Notes under the pieces: generated by a model | The model's input: only the letters and a program-made list of their open reading frames with translations | The model's database searches: none | Told to the model about the DNA's origin: nothing | Origin: Adenophora triphylla var. japonica | Taxonomy: Eukaryota; Streptophyta; Magnoliopsida; Asterales; Campanulaceae | Length of the DNA stretch: 64,000 bases | Direction of reading: 5' to 3' | NCBI GenBank assembly: GCA_022495995.1 | Contig: JAFEMH010000162.1 | Location: forward strand, 744,001-808,000 | Shown here: positions 32,833-44,882 of the stretch, piece by piece | How positions within the stretch are numbered: position 1 is the first letter of the stretch | How the letters are laid out: the number at the start of each line of letters is the position of its first letter | Position numbers and translations under genes: made by a program

Positions 32833-34372
32833 TTAATAGATCATAACCACTATCACTATTTTTACATATAATTGGTACAATTTTTCTAGAAAAAGTATTT
32901 TCTGAGATGATCGTTGTTTCAAGAGTTTTTTAGGTTTTTTCCCTCTTTTGTTCGTAATTTTTAATTCCCTTTTTTGATGACTTGAGTGACTTGATAGGGA
33001 CCTTCCCATTTCGGGGAGAGATTGTGGAAACCGGGCTGGGTTCATTGAACCAATATGTTTTGTAATACGCAATCTCCTACTGAGAAGCTTCATTTGCTAA
33101 CTCTCTTATCATGGTGCTTTTTGGACTTTTGCTTGTAATTGACAATTGTTTCTCTAGCCCCACATCCTTTTTTTCTTTGAGATCATCAGGGTCGCATCTT
33201 CTGGAGTTCTCATTTTTGGATTCATCAAAGTAGGTAACTTTGTATGAGGGGAGAGCTACTTCAACTGGAGCAACAACCTCTGATTCGTATGTGAGCGAAA
33301 AAGGAGTTATATCTGTTAAATTTCTTAGGTGGTGTGGACTACTCACAATGATGTCTGATGCTCTTCTAGCCATCGTCTTCCTCTCCCTTCTATGTTTTTC
33401 TTTAAGGATGCCAAGACTAGTTTGTTCGCGGCCTCAGCCTATCCGTTTCCTTGAGGATAAGCTACAGCGGATTGCCTGTGTTCTACCTTCATTCTTTCGC
33501 ATTTTGCGGTAAACTTTGTTACAAACTGAGTGCCGTTGTCCGAGACTATTACTCTTGGTAAGCCAAATCGGTACCATATGTGATCTTGAGCAAAGTTTAT
33601 CACATTTTCCTCAGAAATGGTGGCCAAAGCTTTGGCTTTTGTCCACTTTGTGAAGTAATCCACGACCTTCACTACGCATTTTATGCCTTCTCTAGCGGTT
33701 GGAAAGGGACCAATTAGATCAATTCCCCACGTATCAAACGACCACGTTGGTATTACCAACATTTGCTCTGTTGATTGGAGTCTAGGAATGTCCGCAAACC
33801 ACTGGCAATTGTCACATATTCTTACATACTCTTCTACATCTTTTCTCATTGTTGGCCAATAGAAACCTTGGAATTTTACCTTGTCAGACATAGAGTTCAG
33901 GCTCCAGGATGTCCACCACAAACTCTTTCATGAACCTTGTAGAGTAGGTTTATGACCATGTGAGCTTTTACGCATCCGAGGAGAGGCTTGGTGAATGACT
34001 TTCTGTAAAGTTTCCTCTCTATTACCGTGTATTTTGTGGACACCTTTGTGATGAGTCTTGCTTTACTTTGATCCTCAGGGAGGGCCTCCTTTTCGATATA
34101 ATCCTTGATTTCATCTACCCAGTCCCTTTATTGGTCTTCAATGCTGCTAATCTTGATCCGATCTATAGTAGGTGCTTCTACGAACTCAATTTGGCAGTCC
34201 GCATTTAGATCCTCCATTTCTTGCTCGGTGATTCTTGACAGGAGGTCTGCTTGTGCATTGCCTTCTCTCATAATTTGATTCAGCTTGTAGTATTCAAATC
34301 TTTTGAGAAGGGTCTTGGCTAGACCACAATATTTTGCTAAGAATGGGTTTATCGTATCATACTCCCCTTTAT
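32833..34372 (-). pseudogene. Tat integrase
   Basis: Frame 33921-33439 gives the zinc-region end (YVRICDNCQWFADIPRL) and integrase core (WGIDLIGPFPTAREGIKCV, VDYFTKWTKAKALATI, VIVSDNGTQFVTKF, HRQSAVAYPQGNG); frame 33373-33077 gives the C-terminal part (TPFSLTYESEVVAPVEVALP). Wording is characteristic of Tat-lineage integrases. Frameshifts and stops interrupt it. The N-terminal H2C2 part lies in 33922-34372, poorly preserved. Confidence 0.82.
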
Positions 34373-34931
34373 TTAATTTACTATGAGCTGAGAATCACTA
34401 TTTATCTCTAGATTAGGGACGTCCATGTCCTTTGCTAGCTCTAAGCCAGCTATGATTGCTTCGTAATTGGCCTGATTCTTTGAGGCTTCAAATTTAAATT
34501 TTAAGGCTCTTTCAAACCTTTCCCCACATGGTGCGATCAAGAGTATGCTCGCGCGCACGCGGGGTCTTAGCCTGATGGTTAGAGTTCATGGCTTCCTACC
34601 TGGAGGTCATGGGTTCGATTCCCTCACCAGTGGTTAGAGGGAATGACATTGCCCTCCCTAGCATAGCTAGGCGCCTCTGTGAAGTGCACCAAGAGGGGAG
34701 CGGTGAAATGTGTTGATCCCCTTCTAAAAAAAAAAAAAAAAAAAAAAAGAGTATGCTCGCGCCACTAATTAATATGCTCGTCGATCCGTCAACGAACAAA
34801 GTCCATATCTCTTCTGGGCGTTCTTTGATTAGAGTTGTCTCTGATTCTTGGCTTTCTTGGGTTTCTTTGGTTTCTACTCTATTTCTTTTCCCTAGCTCAT
34901 TGTCTGCATGTTTAAATGATTTTTCTTCCAC
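34373..34931 (-). pseudogene. Tat RNase H, split by a SINE
   Basis: Frame 34931 upstream reads EEIWTLFVDGSTSILISGAS and after the SINE the frame 34558-34373 continues LIAPCGERFERALKFKFEAS then NYEAIIAGLELAKD and LEINSDSQLIVN. Together these are the RNase H fold typical of the Tat lineage (DGS, E in NYEA, DSQL). The junction coincides exactly with the SINE target duplication. Confidence 0.85.
34539..34762 (+). mobile_element. SINE with 16-bp target duplication
   Basis: Body 34555-34748. Pol III A-box-like TAGCCTGATGG (34569), B-box GGTTCGATTCC (about 34612-34622) and a 3' tail of over 20 A's. The direct repeat AAGAGTATGCTCGCGC flanks it (34539-34554 and 34747-34762). This is the complete structure of a tRNA-derived plant SINE inserted in the Tat RNase H. 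Confidence 0.95.
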
Positions 34932-36013
34932 AAAGTCTGCTAGATCTTGCGCTTTATGGTCCTTATTAGTGAGTAGGTGATCTGGAACTTAGTGAGTTCT
35001 ATAGACCATGCTAACCTTCTTCCTGAGGACTCTGGCTTGTGCAAGACTTTTTAAATGGTGCTTCTGTGAATACAGTGATTGGGTGTGCGGAGAAATAGGA
35101 TGGTAATTTTTGAGCAGCTACAAGTAAGCATAAGCTAACTTCTCTATATTGAGATAAAGGATTACTATAGTGGACAACGCCTTTGATACATAATAAAATG
35201 GTTTTTGGGAGTTACACTCCTCCCTTATAAGAACTGCAGCTACTTCCAGGTCAGTAGCTGCTAAAAAATAGAAAAAGTTCTTCCCCGGGCACCGGGCTAC
35301 TGAGGAGAGGGGGTTGCCCGAGGTATTTCTTGACTTCTTCAAAAGCCAGATCGCATTCCTCATTTCATGCAAACTCGTTGGCTTTCTTCCCCCCTTTGAG
35401 AGTTTAAAAAAAGGGGAGGCATTTCTCTGCAGATCACGAGTTGAAGCGGCTAAGTGCTGCGATACGCCCATTTAGCTTTTGCACATCCGTCACACACGCC
35501 TGGGGTTTCATGTCAAGCAACGCTTGGATTTTCTTGGGGTTTACCTCAATTCCGCGTTGATTAGCCATGAATCTTAGGAACTTGCCTACCTTTACCCCAA
35601 AGGCACATTTAAGGGGATTAAGGTTCATATTATTGCGGCGCAAGTTGGAGAAAGTTTATGCCATGTCGAGCTCGCGGGAGTTCTTCTTTGTTTCTATGAC
35701 CATATCATCGTTGTAGGCCTCAAGGTTCTTGCCTAGCTGGTCTTTAAAAACGATATTGACCATTCTCTAGTATGTGGCTCCTGCATTTATTAGCCCAAAT
35801 GGCATCATTGTATAGCAAAGTGTTGCCCGCGGCTATAAACGCCATCGAGGCAAAGCCTTCTGTAGCCATTTTGATATGATGGTAACCAGAGTATGCATCA
35901 ATTAAGCTGAGGACTTTATAGCTTGCTATGTAGTCCATCAATCTATCAATCCTAGGAAGAGGGAAGCAATCCTTGGGGCAAGCTTTGTTGATATCTTTGA
36001 AGTCAACACACAT
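34932..36013 (-). pseudogene. Tat reverse transcriptase
   Basis: Frame 36013-35744 reads MCVDFKDINKACPKDCFPLP, IDRLMDYIASYKVLSLIDAY and SGYHHIKM, the Tat RT palm. The catalytic box appears as YNDDM near 35700 (usual form YVDDM). Frame 35643-35434 gives LNPLKCAFGV and KFLRFMANQRGIEVNPKKI; frame 35471-35118 gives the RT-RNase H connection (ATDLEVAAVLIREE). The pieces lie in different frames and the RT is dead. Confidence 0.85.
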
Positions 36014-36651
36014 TCTCTACTTTCCATTTGGCTTTTTCACCATCACCACATTTGCTAGCCAATTGGGATACGATTTTTTTTTAATTATCCTAGCCTTGAG
36101 CAGCTTTTCCACCTCTTTATTAATTGCGATCTCCTTCTCAGTAGAAAACTATCTTTTAAGCTTATGGACTATGACGTCCTCAGTAATTTCTTACATCTTC
36201 CCTTCCCTCCATGTGAACACATCACTGTTATTTCTAAGATACTCAATCAAGATTCTCCTATACTCGGGATGAATTTCCAGGCCGACCTTAACTTTTTGCT
36301 CAGGATAGTTGACATTAATTATCACTTCCTCGAGCTCATTGTTAGGAAAGAGATCGCTGGTTTCTCGGTTATGGAGGGAGTCAATTATGATGGTAGGGGG
36401 AAGATAACTTGAACCTGTAAGAGCGGATATGGAATAGATAATTTCTCGGTCTATGTCCCCTAGAATTCCCCTATCAACATATCATCCTGCAACCGGAGTC
36501 AACCACTTCACTCTTCTACTCTTCTTGAGCTCAATTTATGTGGAGTGGAAGGAGAGCATCCCCACGAACTCGGGTTTCGGGCACTTGCCTTTGTTATTTG
36601 CCCGCTTGGATTCTTCCTCCAGTTGCGAGCTAGAGGCCTTGTTTTTCATTT
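36014..36651 (-). other. Tat RT N-terminal / linker region, poorly preserved
   Basis: Lies between the protease and RT blocks of the Tat pol. Only scattered RT N-terminal phrases are recognisable on the minus strand (around 36030-36110, ANWLANVVMVKK-like). No intact frame. Confidence 0.4.
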
Positions 36652-37103
36652 TTATTCTCTACTCCAAGATTTGAGGAATCTCTTGGGCTGGTTTTTCAAG
36701 ACTGCCACTCCGCCAGGTGTGTTGAATTTTATCCTTTGAGGGGGGATAGATGCCACAATACCTAATGCGGCCTTAGCCATGACTCCGTAGATGGCATTGT
36801 AATGTGATTGCAGATCAATGACCATGAAAGTGACCTTGGCAGTTTTTTGTAGGGATTTACCCATATTGTCACTTCAAAATCAATTTTCCCCTTCATGTGT
36901 ACGGTGTGGTTGGTAAACCCTTCAACCAGTCCGTCAGAAAGGGTGAGGTGGGCTTCGGACATCTTCATCTCTACTAAGGTATGATAATAGAGGATGTCTC
37001 TAGCCGCACCTGTATCGATGAGAACCCATCTTATGTTAGCCCCAGATCCTCATTTTGAAGGTCAAAGACTGGGTTGAGTGGAATAGAGTGAAAGGTAGCT
37101 CAC
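36652..37103 (-). pseudogene. Tat protease region
   Basis: Frames 36968-36762 and 36864-36652 contain LTLSDGLVEGFTNHTVHMKG, VTFMVIDLQSHYNAIYG and IPPQRIKFNTPGGVAVLKNQ, the usual post-active-site part of Tat proteases. It ends at the Athila insertion (37104); the coding continues on the far side from 51130. Confidence 0.75.
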
Positions 37104-38062
37104 TAATAAATGGCTATTTTATTGTCATTTATAGTATTTTTATTACGTTTTTACTTTAAAATTAATGCCAATTAAGTATAAATTAGCTTCTTTTATTTTA
37201 TATCTTCGATTTTACGCTTGGTTGGGATTTTGTGTAAATTTACAGGCTTTAGGACCATATTTTGAAGTACAAGGGGCTTAGAGTAAAGCTTTGGAAATAG
37301 AAGGGTCAAAACTAAAAATTGCAGAAGATCAGTCCAAGGCAGCTGCTGCTCGGCCGATCACCTTCTTGACTCGGCCGAGCATGAAGGACCATAAGGAGGC
37401 TTGCTGAGGAAGACCTTGCTCGGCCGAGCACGTCCCTTGCCTCGTCCGAGCACCCCCTGTTCGGCCAAAAGATGCCTTTTTCCAAGAGATGTAACCCAAC
37501 TTGTATGATTCTAGTTAATCGAGAGAAGGACGTAGCTATGAATCTCGATTAGCGGAACCATATGAAGAACTAGGTTTCATTAATCACGAGAGTAGATTAA
37601 TGGCCTAGGGATGTTCCTTGAATGGAAAGTACGTACAATTTATAAACATTAATTGATTCTTACTAATTATGGGCAATCGAGAGATAGGGCATAATTAGTG
37701 AAGAATACAAATGCTACTTTCTTGATCGTGAGAAGTAGTATAGGCTGAATGTACCATCCTTAATTTTGATGAAACTTGTATTCAAAGGCATGATTATTTG
37801 ATGAATAAATAATTGCTCGAGTCACAAATCCGAGAATACCTTCATCTTATAAGAGTTAAACTAAAGTAATCTGTGTATGATTTAGTATTTTCATAAACCA
37901 AATCATATTTCCCCCAATATTATTTCTATAAATCTATATAAAAACAAATATCCTTCTAAGTAAACCATGTCTCTATGGGATCGACTCGTATTTGTACTTG
38001 CTAAACTATATATAACCCGTGCACTTGCGGTATAAAAATAACCGTTAGGTTCTGAGACAACA
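37104..38062 (+). repeat. Athila-A 5' LTR (promoter deleted)
   Basis: 959 bp. Compared with the 3' copy it lacks about 400 bp, including the TATA box (present in the 3' copy at about 50242), and has about 60 bp near its end that the 3' copy lacks. It carries CTCGGCCGAGC-type palindromes at about 37345-37465. Confidence 0.88.
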
Positions 38063-38065
38063 AGC

Positions 38066-38087
38066 TTTTGGGGCCATTGCCGGGGAC
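38066..38087 (+). promoter_or_regulatory. Athila-A primer-binding site
   Basis: TTGGGGCCATTGCCGGGGA starts six bases after the LTR, the common Athila/Tat primer site. Confidence 0.85.
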
Positions 38088-38203
38088 AACGGTTTACTTT
38101 TTGATATTTGTCTTTACTACATATTTTTGTCTTAATTTTTATTAAATATTATTTCCGAAGATTTGTTGCGTTTAATTTCTTTCTTGAGTATTCTTTGCAG
38201 TTT

Positions 38204-39290
38204 ATGAAAAGAACTCGGATCTTCCTTGATAATTTCGATTCGGAACCCGAAAGAACTTTTCACGAAAGATTAAAGAAGACTCAAAGAAGTGCTAGATCAA
38301 CAAATGGCGGAAGAGGTACCCGCAACACCACCTAGGACCTTAAGGGAATTTGTTAATCCAAGTACCCCGGGAACTAGATCACCTATAGTTGTGCCGAACG
38401 CTAATGCGGCCAACTTTGAGATAAAACCTCAGCTAATTCATATGGTTATGAATAACCAATATAGTGGTTCATCATTTGAAGATCCTCACCTCCATGTGCA
38501 AACATTCCTAGAATATTGTGACACCACCCGAATCCAAGGTGTCACGTCTGAGGCAATAAGGATGCGCCTTTTCCCTTTATCTTTGAAGGATAAGGCAAAA
38601 TAGTGGTTGAACTCGGTCCTCCTGAATTCCTTGACAACATGGGACCAAGTTCAAGAGCTCTCCTAGGGTGTTTCTTCCCACCAAGTAAGACCGCCCAAAT
38701 CCGTACTAAAATTACAAACATTAGCCAAACAGGAATCGAGTCACTGTACGATGCTTGGGAGCGGTTCAAAGAGCTCCTAAAGATGTTCCCTCACCACGGG
38801 CTTGAAAAATGGTTGAGTGTTCATACTTTCTACAATGGTCTCACATTCAAAACGAGAGAGACCATAGATGCTGCTGCAGAAGGGGCACTTATGAATAAGA
38901 CGGTGGACGAGGCATATAATCTCATCAAGGACATAGCCTTAAACCACTATCAATGATCGAATGAAAGGGAGCAACCGCAAGGAACTCCAGGTAAGTACAA
39001 CGTTGATGATGTTACTCTCCTTTCATCTAAAGTTGATATGATTTTGAAAAAGTTTGAAAATCTTAATGTGAATCCCATGAACAGCGTTAACATTGTTTGT
39101 GAATTATGTGGGTCAAACTCACATTGTACGGACTGTTGTGAACTACTTGACACCACTTCTTGTGAGCAAGTAAATTTTGTTAATTCTTATAGACAAAAGG
39201 GGGGTATATATTCAAACAGATACAATCCCGAGTGGAAAAATCACCCCAATTTTTCCTATAAGAGTAACAATGTTTTAAACACATAACCTT
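38204..39290 (+). pseudogene. Athila-A gag
   Basis: Starts MKRTRIFLDNFDSEPERTFH. Phrases NFEIKPQLIHMVMNNQYSG, DPHLHVQTFLEYCDT and RMRLFPLSLKDKAK are the Athila gag core. A TAG follows DKAK where a Trp-containing continuation (WLNS) is read, then frameshifts lead to WERFKELLKMFPHHGLEKWL and FYNGLTFKTRETIDAAAEGA. A cysteine-rich segment (CELCGSNSHCTDCC) near 39100 is the nucleocapsid zinc motif. Non-functional. Confidence 0.85.
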
Positions 39291-39361
39291 CGGCACAACC
39301 ACCGGGATTCACACAAAAGAATTTCAATTCTAATTCTAATGCTTTCCCTCTCCCTAAATAT

Positions 39362-40119
39362 ATGTTAGAAGAATTTGAGAATTTTATTTTGGTAGAAGAC
39401 GTAAGTGCTATTTTGCAAAAGAAACTGCCCCCAAAGCTCAAAGTTCCCGACACTTTCTCAATCCCGTGTTGCATTGACATGTGTAATATACACAATGCCA
39501 TGCTTGATTTAGGGGCTAGCGTTAGCCTAATGCCACTATCGGTTAGCGATAGATTAGGTGTGGGGGAACTCATACCACCATTTCTCTCCAATTGGCAGAC
39601 CGCTCCATACAATACCCAATATGTATAATGAAGAATTTGCCTTGTCTAATAGGGAACTTAATTATCCCTGTCGACTTTGTTGTTCTCAAGATAGAAGAAG
39701 ACTAACAAATCCCGGTCATTCTAGGGAGACCATTTCTTGCAACCGCAGGGGCAATAATAGACGTGAAAATGGTACCCTCTCGCTAAATGCCGGGAAAGAA
39801 AAAGTTGAATTTTATATGCAAAACATAAATCTCGAGGACACTCTTCAAGAAATCAACACCCCCGAAAATAACAATGAAAAGGGTGAAGAGTCACGGCCTA
39901 AAGGTCGAATAGTAGATCATTTTATAAATGAAAAATCTTTAGATGGTGATAATAATAGTAATGTGTTCAAGTATTATATGCATCATGTTACTAACCATGC
40001 AGTCAAGGACGCAAATCTTGAAGGAACAAAGGAACCGAACAAGAAAAACATGTCGAAATATCAAACGTGTAAAAACTATTGGCAACTTTTTCCACCAAGA
40101 AAGAGTATGGGATGGAGGA
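39362..40119 (+). pseudogene. Athila-A protease-like region
   Basis: Contains IPCCIDMCNIHNAMLDLGAS with active-site-like DLGASVSLMP (retropepsin motif form in Athila), then in shifted frames the typical continuation and NAGKEKVEFYMQNINLEDTL. Broken by element B at 40120; it resumes at 46486 for about 100 bases only, where coding sequence runs out before any RT domain. Confidence 0.78.
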
Positions 40120-41717
40120 TGATGGATGTGTATTTACCCATCCAAATGATGCACTTTTAGACTTCCTTTGTGTTCGATTCCCGAGTTTTATGTATATTTG
40201 ATATGGTTTGTGAGTATTTTATGAGTACAGGGTATAGAGCTGATTAAAGGTGTATTTTATGGCTAAAAAGTGCAAAAGAAATAAAGTGGAGCGGAGCAGT
40301 GAAGGACAATAGTGAAATAAACTAGCTCCAAGGACTAAATGGGAAATATTGGAAAATTCAGGGACTGAACTGGAAATATGGAAATTTTGGACGAATTTGA
40401 TGTATAAAAATTCCTGGGATAAAATGAAAAATAAAATCTCAAAGAGCGAAGCGCAGAAGAAGTCATTAAAGTGGTCAAAGTGCGACTGCAAGATAGCGGG
40501 ACGAAACGAATATGTATTGTTACTAAACAGGGCCAAGCAATTTGGGGTCCATGGCCGGCCACTGCTGGGGAGTTGGGGCCAGCTTCTAGGCCAGTTGGGG
40601 CCAAGGCCTGGGATGCTTGGGCAAAGGCAAACAAGGGCGGCCGCGCACATAAGAAAGAAAACGCCGGCCAAGTTGCTGCCAATAAGGGCGGACGCGCCAT
40701 TTTACCAGGGCGGCCGCGCTAGGGAAATCAAGTCTCGGCCAAATTGTCTGCCCATTAGAGCGGCCGCGCCAACATCAATTGCGGCCGCGCTCCTCCGTCT
40801 CCAGCTGCGATTTTCACAGTTCAATTGAGGGGCATTCATGTCTTTTCTCGCCTTGGACCATTGACTTTTGCCCTATTTTCTTTATATAACCACAGCAGCC
40901 ACGTTAGGAGGATCGGATATCATATATCATAGCATTGGATTTTTTTTATTGTTCTTGAACAAATCAATTGAAGAGGAGAATTATTCCGAATTTCAGGTTT
41001 TTATTATTTGTAAATTATGAGTAGCTAAATTCTTAGATTTGTAGATTGTTTTGATCTTCACCGGATTTCTATGCAATAGTATTTTAATTCTTTCAATTTA
41101 ATTTCTTCTAGTTCAATAATAGATCTTAATTTCTTGTTCTTAGATTTGAGATGCATGTTAATATGCAAACTCGTCTTTGAATAATTGGGTATTTATTGAG
41201 CCATTAATTTGGGCGATTTATACATAGACTGCTATTAATTGAATAACTTGATCTGTGCCGTAATAGAATCGGATCAACGTTAGGTTATTGTATTCTTTCG
41301 TGCTTAACGTATTCTTGACATATTGTGGAACCGTAATAGAATTCACAATATTAAAAAGAGTATTTAGGATTGTAATCCGGCCACCTAACCGTGTCGATCC
41401 TAGCTAAAGTGAATGAATCCTAGAAGTTGAGTTGATGTTTTATAAGAAAAATTTTGCATAGAATGATGGTGAAGTGAAATCCAATCTACGAATCTCTGCT
41501 CATAATCTGCTTTCTCGTTTAGTTAGTTTTTGTTATTTAATTTATGCTCTTAGTTTTTAAATCAAATCTATAAACTTTGGTTACTAAATTCATTGCTTTT
41601 ACTCTATTTGTTTACCAACGAGTCTCTGTGGATTCGACCCCTGCAATTGCATACTGCTACACCGGTAGTGGGTACACTTGCTCGGTTTTTATTACAAGAG
41701 GGAGTTTTCCTCCATCA
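40120..41717 (+). repeat. Element B 5' LTR
   Basis: 1598 bp. A cluster of GCGGCCGCGC-type motifs (about 40636-40795) lies upstream of a TATA box (TTTATATAACC, about 40880). Open frames of up to 159 codons inside it are chance frames, present equally in both LTRs. Confidence 0.95.
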
Positions 41718-41722
41718 AGTTT

Positions 41723-41741
41723 TTGGTGCCGTTGCTGGGGA
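41723..41741 (+). promoter_or_regulatory. Element B primer-binding site
   Basis: TTGGTGCCGTTGCTGGGGA five bases after the LTR end, an Athila-type site. Confidence 0.85.
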
Positions 41742-41775
41742 CTTGTTGCAAGTAAACAAGTAGGTTAGGTAGTGA

Positions 41776-43252
41776 ATGCAAGGTCGTCGTTCTTTGAAAC
41801 CTACATTGGTGCCATTGAACGACAACATAAATAGACTTAATAAAGCTAAATACACTAAGCTTCTTGAGGAAGTATTTGAGGGCGATCCCCTCTTTAATCC
41901 ACTTTTCTCAGATTCGAACATCGAATCAGAACCCTCCACCACCGAGGTAGAGGAAGAGAAAGCCGAGATGACAGTACCACCGGCGCAGACTATGAATGAT
42001 TTCCTGAGACCTAGGGTAGACATATCTACCTCTTGCATAGTGCTGTCCGATGCAGCCAAAAATCTAGAGGTCAAAGGAAAATACTTTGCCATGTTGCCAA
42101 GCTTTCACGGATTGCCTGGTGAGGATGCACTTACGTTCCTTAAAGAGTATATTATTGTTGTTGCTCAATTCTTGTTAAGACAGGGAGTGACTGAGGAGCA
42201 AATTAGACTGAAGTTTTTTCCTTACACTCTTAAGGGAGTGGCTAAAACATGGTTGATGATGCTTGCACCGAGCAGCATTAGTACTTGGGGAGAATTACAA
42301 GATGTGTTCCTTAAAAGATATTACCCACATCATCTTTTGGCTGGTTTTAGACAGAAATTGATGACATTTTCCCAAGATGTGGGGGAGCCCTTTCATGAGG
42401 CATGAGAAAGATTTAATACAATGTTAATGCAATGTCCCCAACACAATTTCACACTACCCTCACTGAACCAAGCCTTTTATGATGGCTTGAATGACAATGG
42501 TCAATCAATGGTTGACAACGCGACTGGAGGCTCGATAGGAGCCAAGACCCCGGATGAGACTAAAGCTTTATACGAGATGTTGAGTGCTAATTCTCAACAA
42601 AAGAGTTCGAGGGGTAAAACAAGGGGGGTATTGGATTTGACTGCTACCGATAATCTTTCTAAGCAAATTGCAGTCTTAAGTAGTAAATTTGATAAATTGA
42701 CTGCCTGTGGCACTTCTGCTGGTGCCAATGTTAAAACTGATTATTGTACAAATTGTGGTTTATTGTACAATTTTTAAAGATGATGTGAATGGATGTGAGA
42801 AAAGTGGAGATAATGCGGACGTTTGTCCCGTGGCTAGTAACACTAAAGCCGACCAATACTCTAGGAGTAACGGGTCGTATCACTCCCCACACGACTCCCA
42901 TAAAGAGTCGAATCCATCACATTTACCACAAGGGCCTTCAAAATCGAGAGTTAGTGAGGAGAGTTATAGTGATTTATCTGATTCTATATTTTTAAATATT
43001 TTTGTGCATGATAACTCTCTTGATCTTGGTTGTGAGAATGGTGTTCTGCAGGTTGCAGAAAAGGTAGAGTTTGGGGGTGGAAACCCCAATAAAAGGAAAA
43101 GAAAGAGGGGTAAGCACAAGCGTAAAGTTTTAAAAACAAATTTGGCTTTACCCCTACTCGTTGACAATGGAAAGCTGAAGTGGAAAGAGAAGGGCGTTTG
43201 TGCCCGTGAGGAGAAGAGATGGTCCAAAGGCCGCAAAGCTAAGGCCAAGTAA
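41776..43252 (+). pseudogene. Element B gag
   Basis: The ATG at 41776 (MQGRRSLKPTLVPLND) opens an Athila-type gag with core phrases MLPSFHGLPGEDALTFLKEY, RLKFFPYTLKGVAKTWLMML and KRYYPHHLLAGFRQKL. A TGA at 42403-42405 replaces the expected Trp (FHEA-W-ERFN), after which the same frame continues to about 42770 (LPSLNQAFYDGLNDNGQSMV). A shift leads to a Cys-rich segment (DYCTNCG) and a basic tail (KRKRKRGKHKRK) to 43252. Apart from these two lesions it is nearly whole. Confidence 0.85.
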
Positions 43253-44882
43253 GTTTGGGACCATAGTCGGGCTAACGACTTTAACCAAATGCGCTGCTTG
43301 GAAGGCAACCCAATGAGGTATGCTTTATTTTTTTTATGTTAATTACTGTCTAGTAGTGTCTTGCCATCCGTTAAATCCTAGACACGCTTTTGTTCTCTTT
43401 GCTATGAGGACATAGCATGTTTTGAGTTTGGGGGTGGGCAACTCTCCGAGTTTGTGGGTTTATAGGGGAGTGTATATAGTGTCACCCTCTAAAAAAATAG
43501 AAAAATTTAAAAAAAAAATTGTTCTTTTCATAGTTGGGATGTTGGCCAAAGTCTGTGATGATTAGAGTGTGCTTTAATTTTAAAATCACATGTGCTATTA
43601 TTAGTGTGGTGATTGGGATTGCATTGAAACATTTAAATTATGATTGCACCACCTCTCACTTCCGTATCATATTCTTGGTCATTGTCATCAACTTAGGTGC
43701 CTTTTATGGGATCACTTCGTGTATTCTCGGGGTCCCTAGAACATGTTTGCATGATTGTTAATATCACGTCAATAGGTTACTTGATATATATGGCTATTCT
43801 TTGAATCCCTTTTTGTGAGCCTTAAACTTTCTAGTCACTAAAAATTTTCCGCTAGAACCCCTTTTGAGCTTGAAAAAGAATGAAATCTCTCATAAAGTGG
43901 GAGGTTATCTTAGACCACCATTCGCCTTCATTTGTACCCTCATTATCCCACCCTTTTAACTTATACACTATTTTTTTACCTTTTCAAGAAAGTGAAACTA
44001 GGAAATGAATTGGGAATTGTGGGGGAAGTTTGGAAAATCAAGGGTTGAATGGAAAGTGGTCACGAAAATAAAGAAAAGGGTCATGTTATGTAATGAAAAG
44101 AGGGGATTGATAAAAAAATATATATATATTGAATGCACATTCTTCGTGATGTAATTGTGCAATGCAAAAAAAAAAAAAAAAAGCCTTGCCTCTCTAATAT
44201 CAAAGTGGAAATTATGTTTCAAGGTGACCAAAGAAAGTAATGGAATGTGTTTAGCCCTATGTCAATGTATGAAAAAAATTTAGTTTGTGGGTTGGCACAT
44301 TGGGAAGTAATAAGGGTGAGTGGAGAAATTATCATCAAAAGTGGGGATGTTGTGTTAAAAGAAGACTTTCTAGTTTCACTTTCTTATGCTCGTATGTCCT
44401 TACCTTCATTTGTAACCATGAACCTAGCCCTGTGATCTTTCGCAACTTAACTTTTAGGCCATATCATTCTTTCAAATACCGAGTAACCGGGTTGACAATC
44501 GTGTAAATGTGCATATAAGTGTCCTTTTTGGGATTGTACTGTCTATGACATATTGATTTAGAGCATCACTTAGTAAATCCATAAACAATCTTAGGTTGTT
44601 GGCAGTGACCTCCCATAATTCATTCATCATTCAGGCCGCGGTGGAAAATTGTGAGTTTTATGCTTCAATGTGATTGTAATCCCATTACTGTGGTGGCACT
44701 TGTTGATTATGTGTGTTGGTAAGAATCTGAGACTTGTATGGCCAATGACTCATCTGTGATAGAACATCCCAAAAATAATTATTTTGCTTTAATGTTTTAT
44801 TATTAGTAGTTAGAGTAGTTTTATTTTATTTCTTTTAGTTTAGTTTTACTCGGAACGAGCAAAAGGTTAGTTTGTGGGTGTT
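43253..44882 (+). other. Element B 3' non-coding region
   Basis: 1.6 kb without a conserved frame, although an autonomous element would have pol here. Includes GTTTGGGGGTGGGCAACTC-like purine phrases near 43427 and a polypurine-like AAAGGTTAGTTTGTGGGTG before the LTR. A short A run at 44166-44181. Confidence 0.6.

Noticed and set aside
34555..34640. tRNA gene
   Set aside because: A- and B-box-like sites are present, but the sequence continues to a poly-A tail with a target duplication; it is a SINE, and no cloverleaf with acceptor pairing is evident.
40335..40828. Open frames of 121-159 codons on both strands, repeated at 45098-45591
   Set aside because: They lie inside the two LTRs of element B, are GC-rich motif translations, and occur twice only because LTRs are duplicated.
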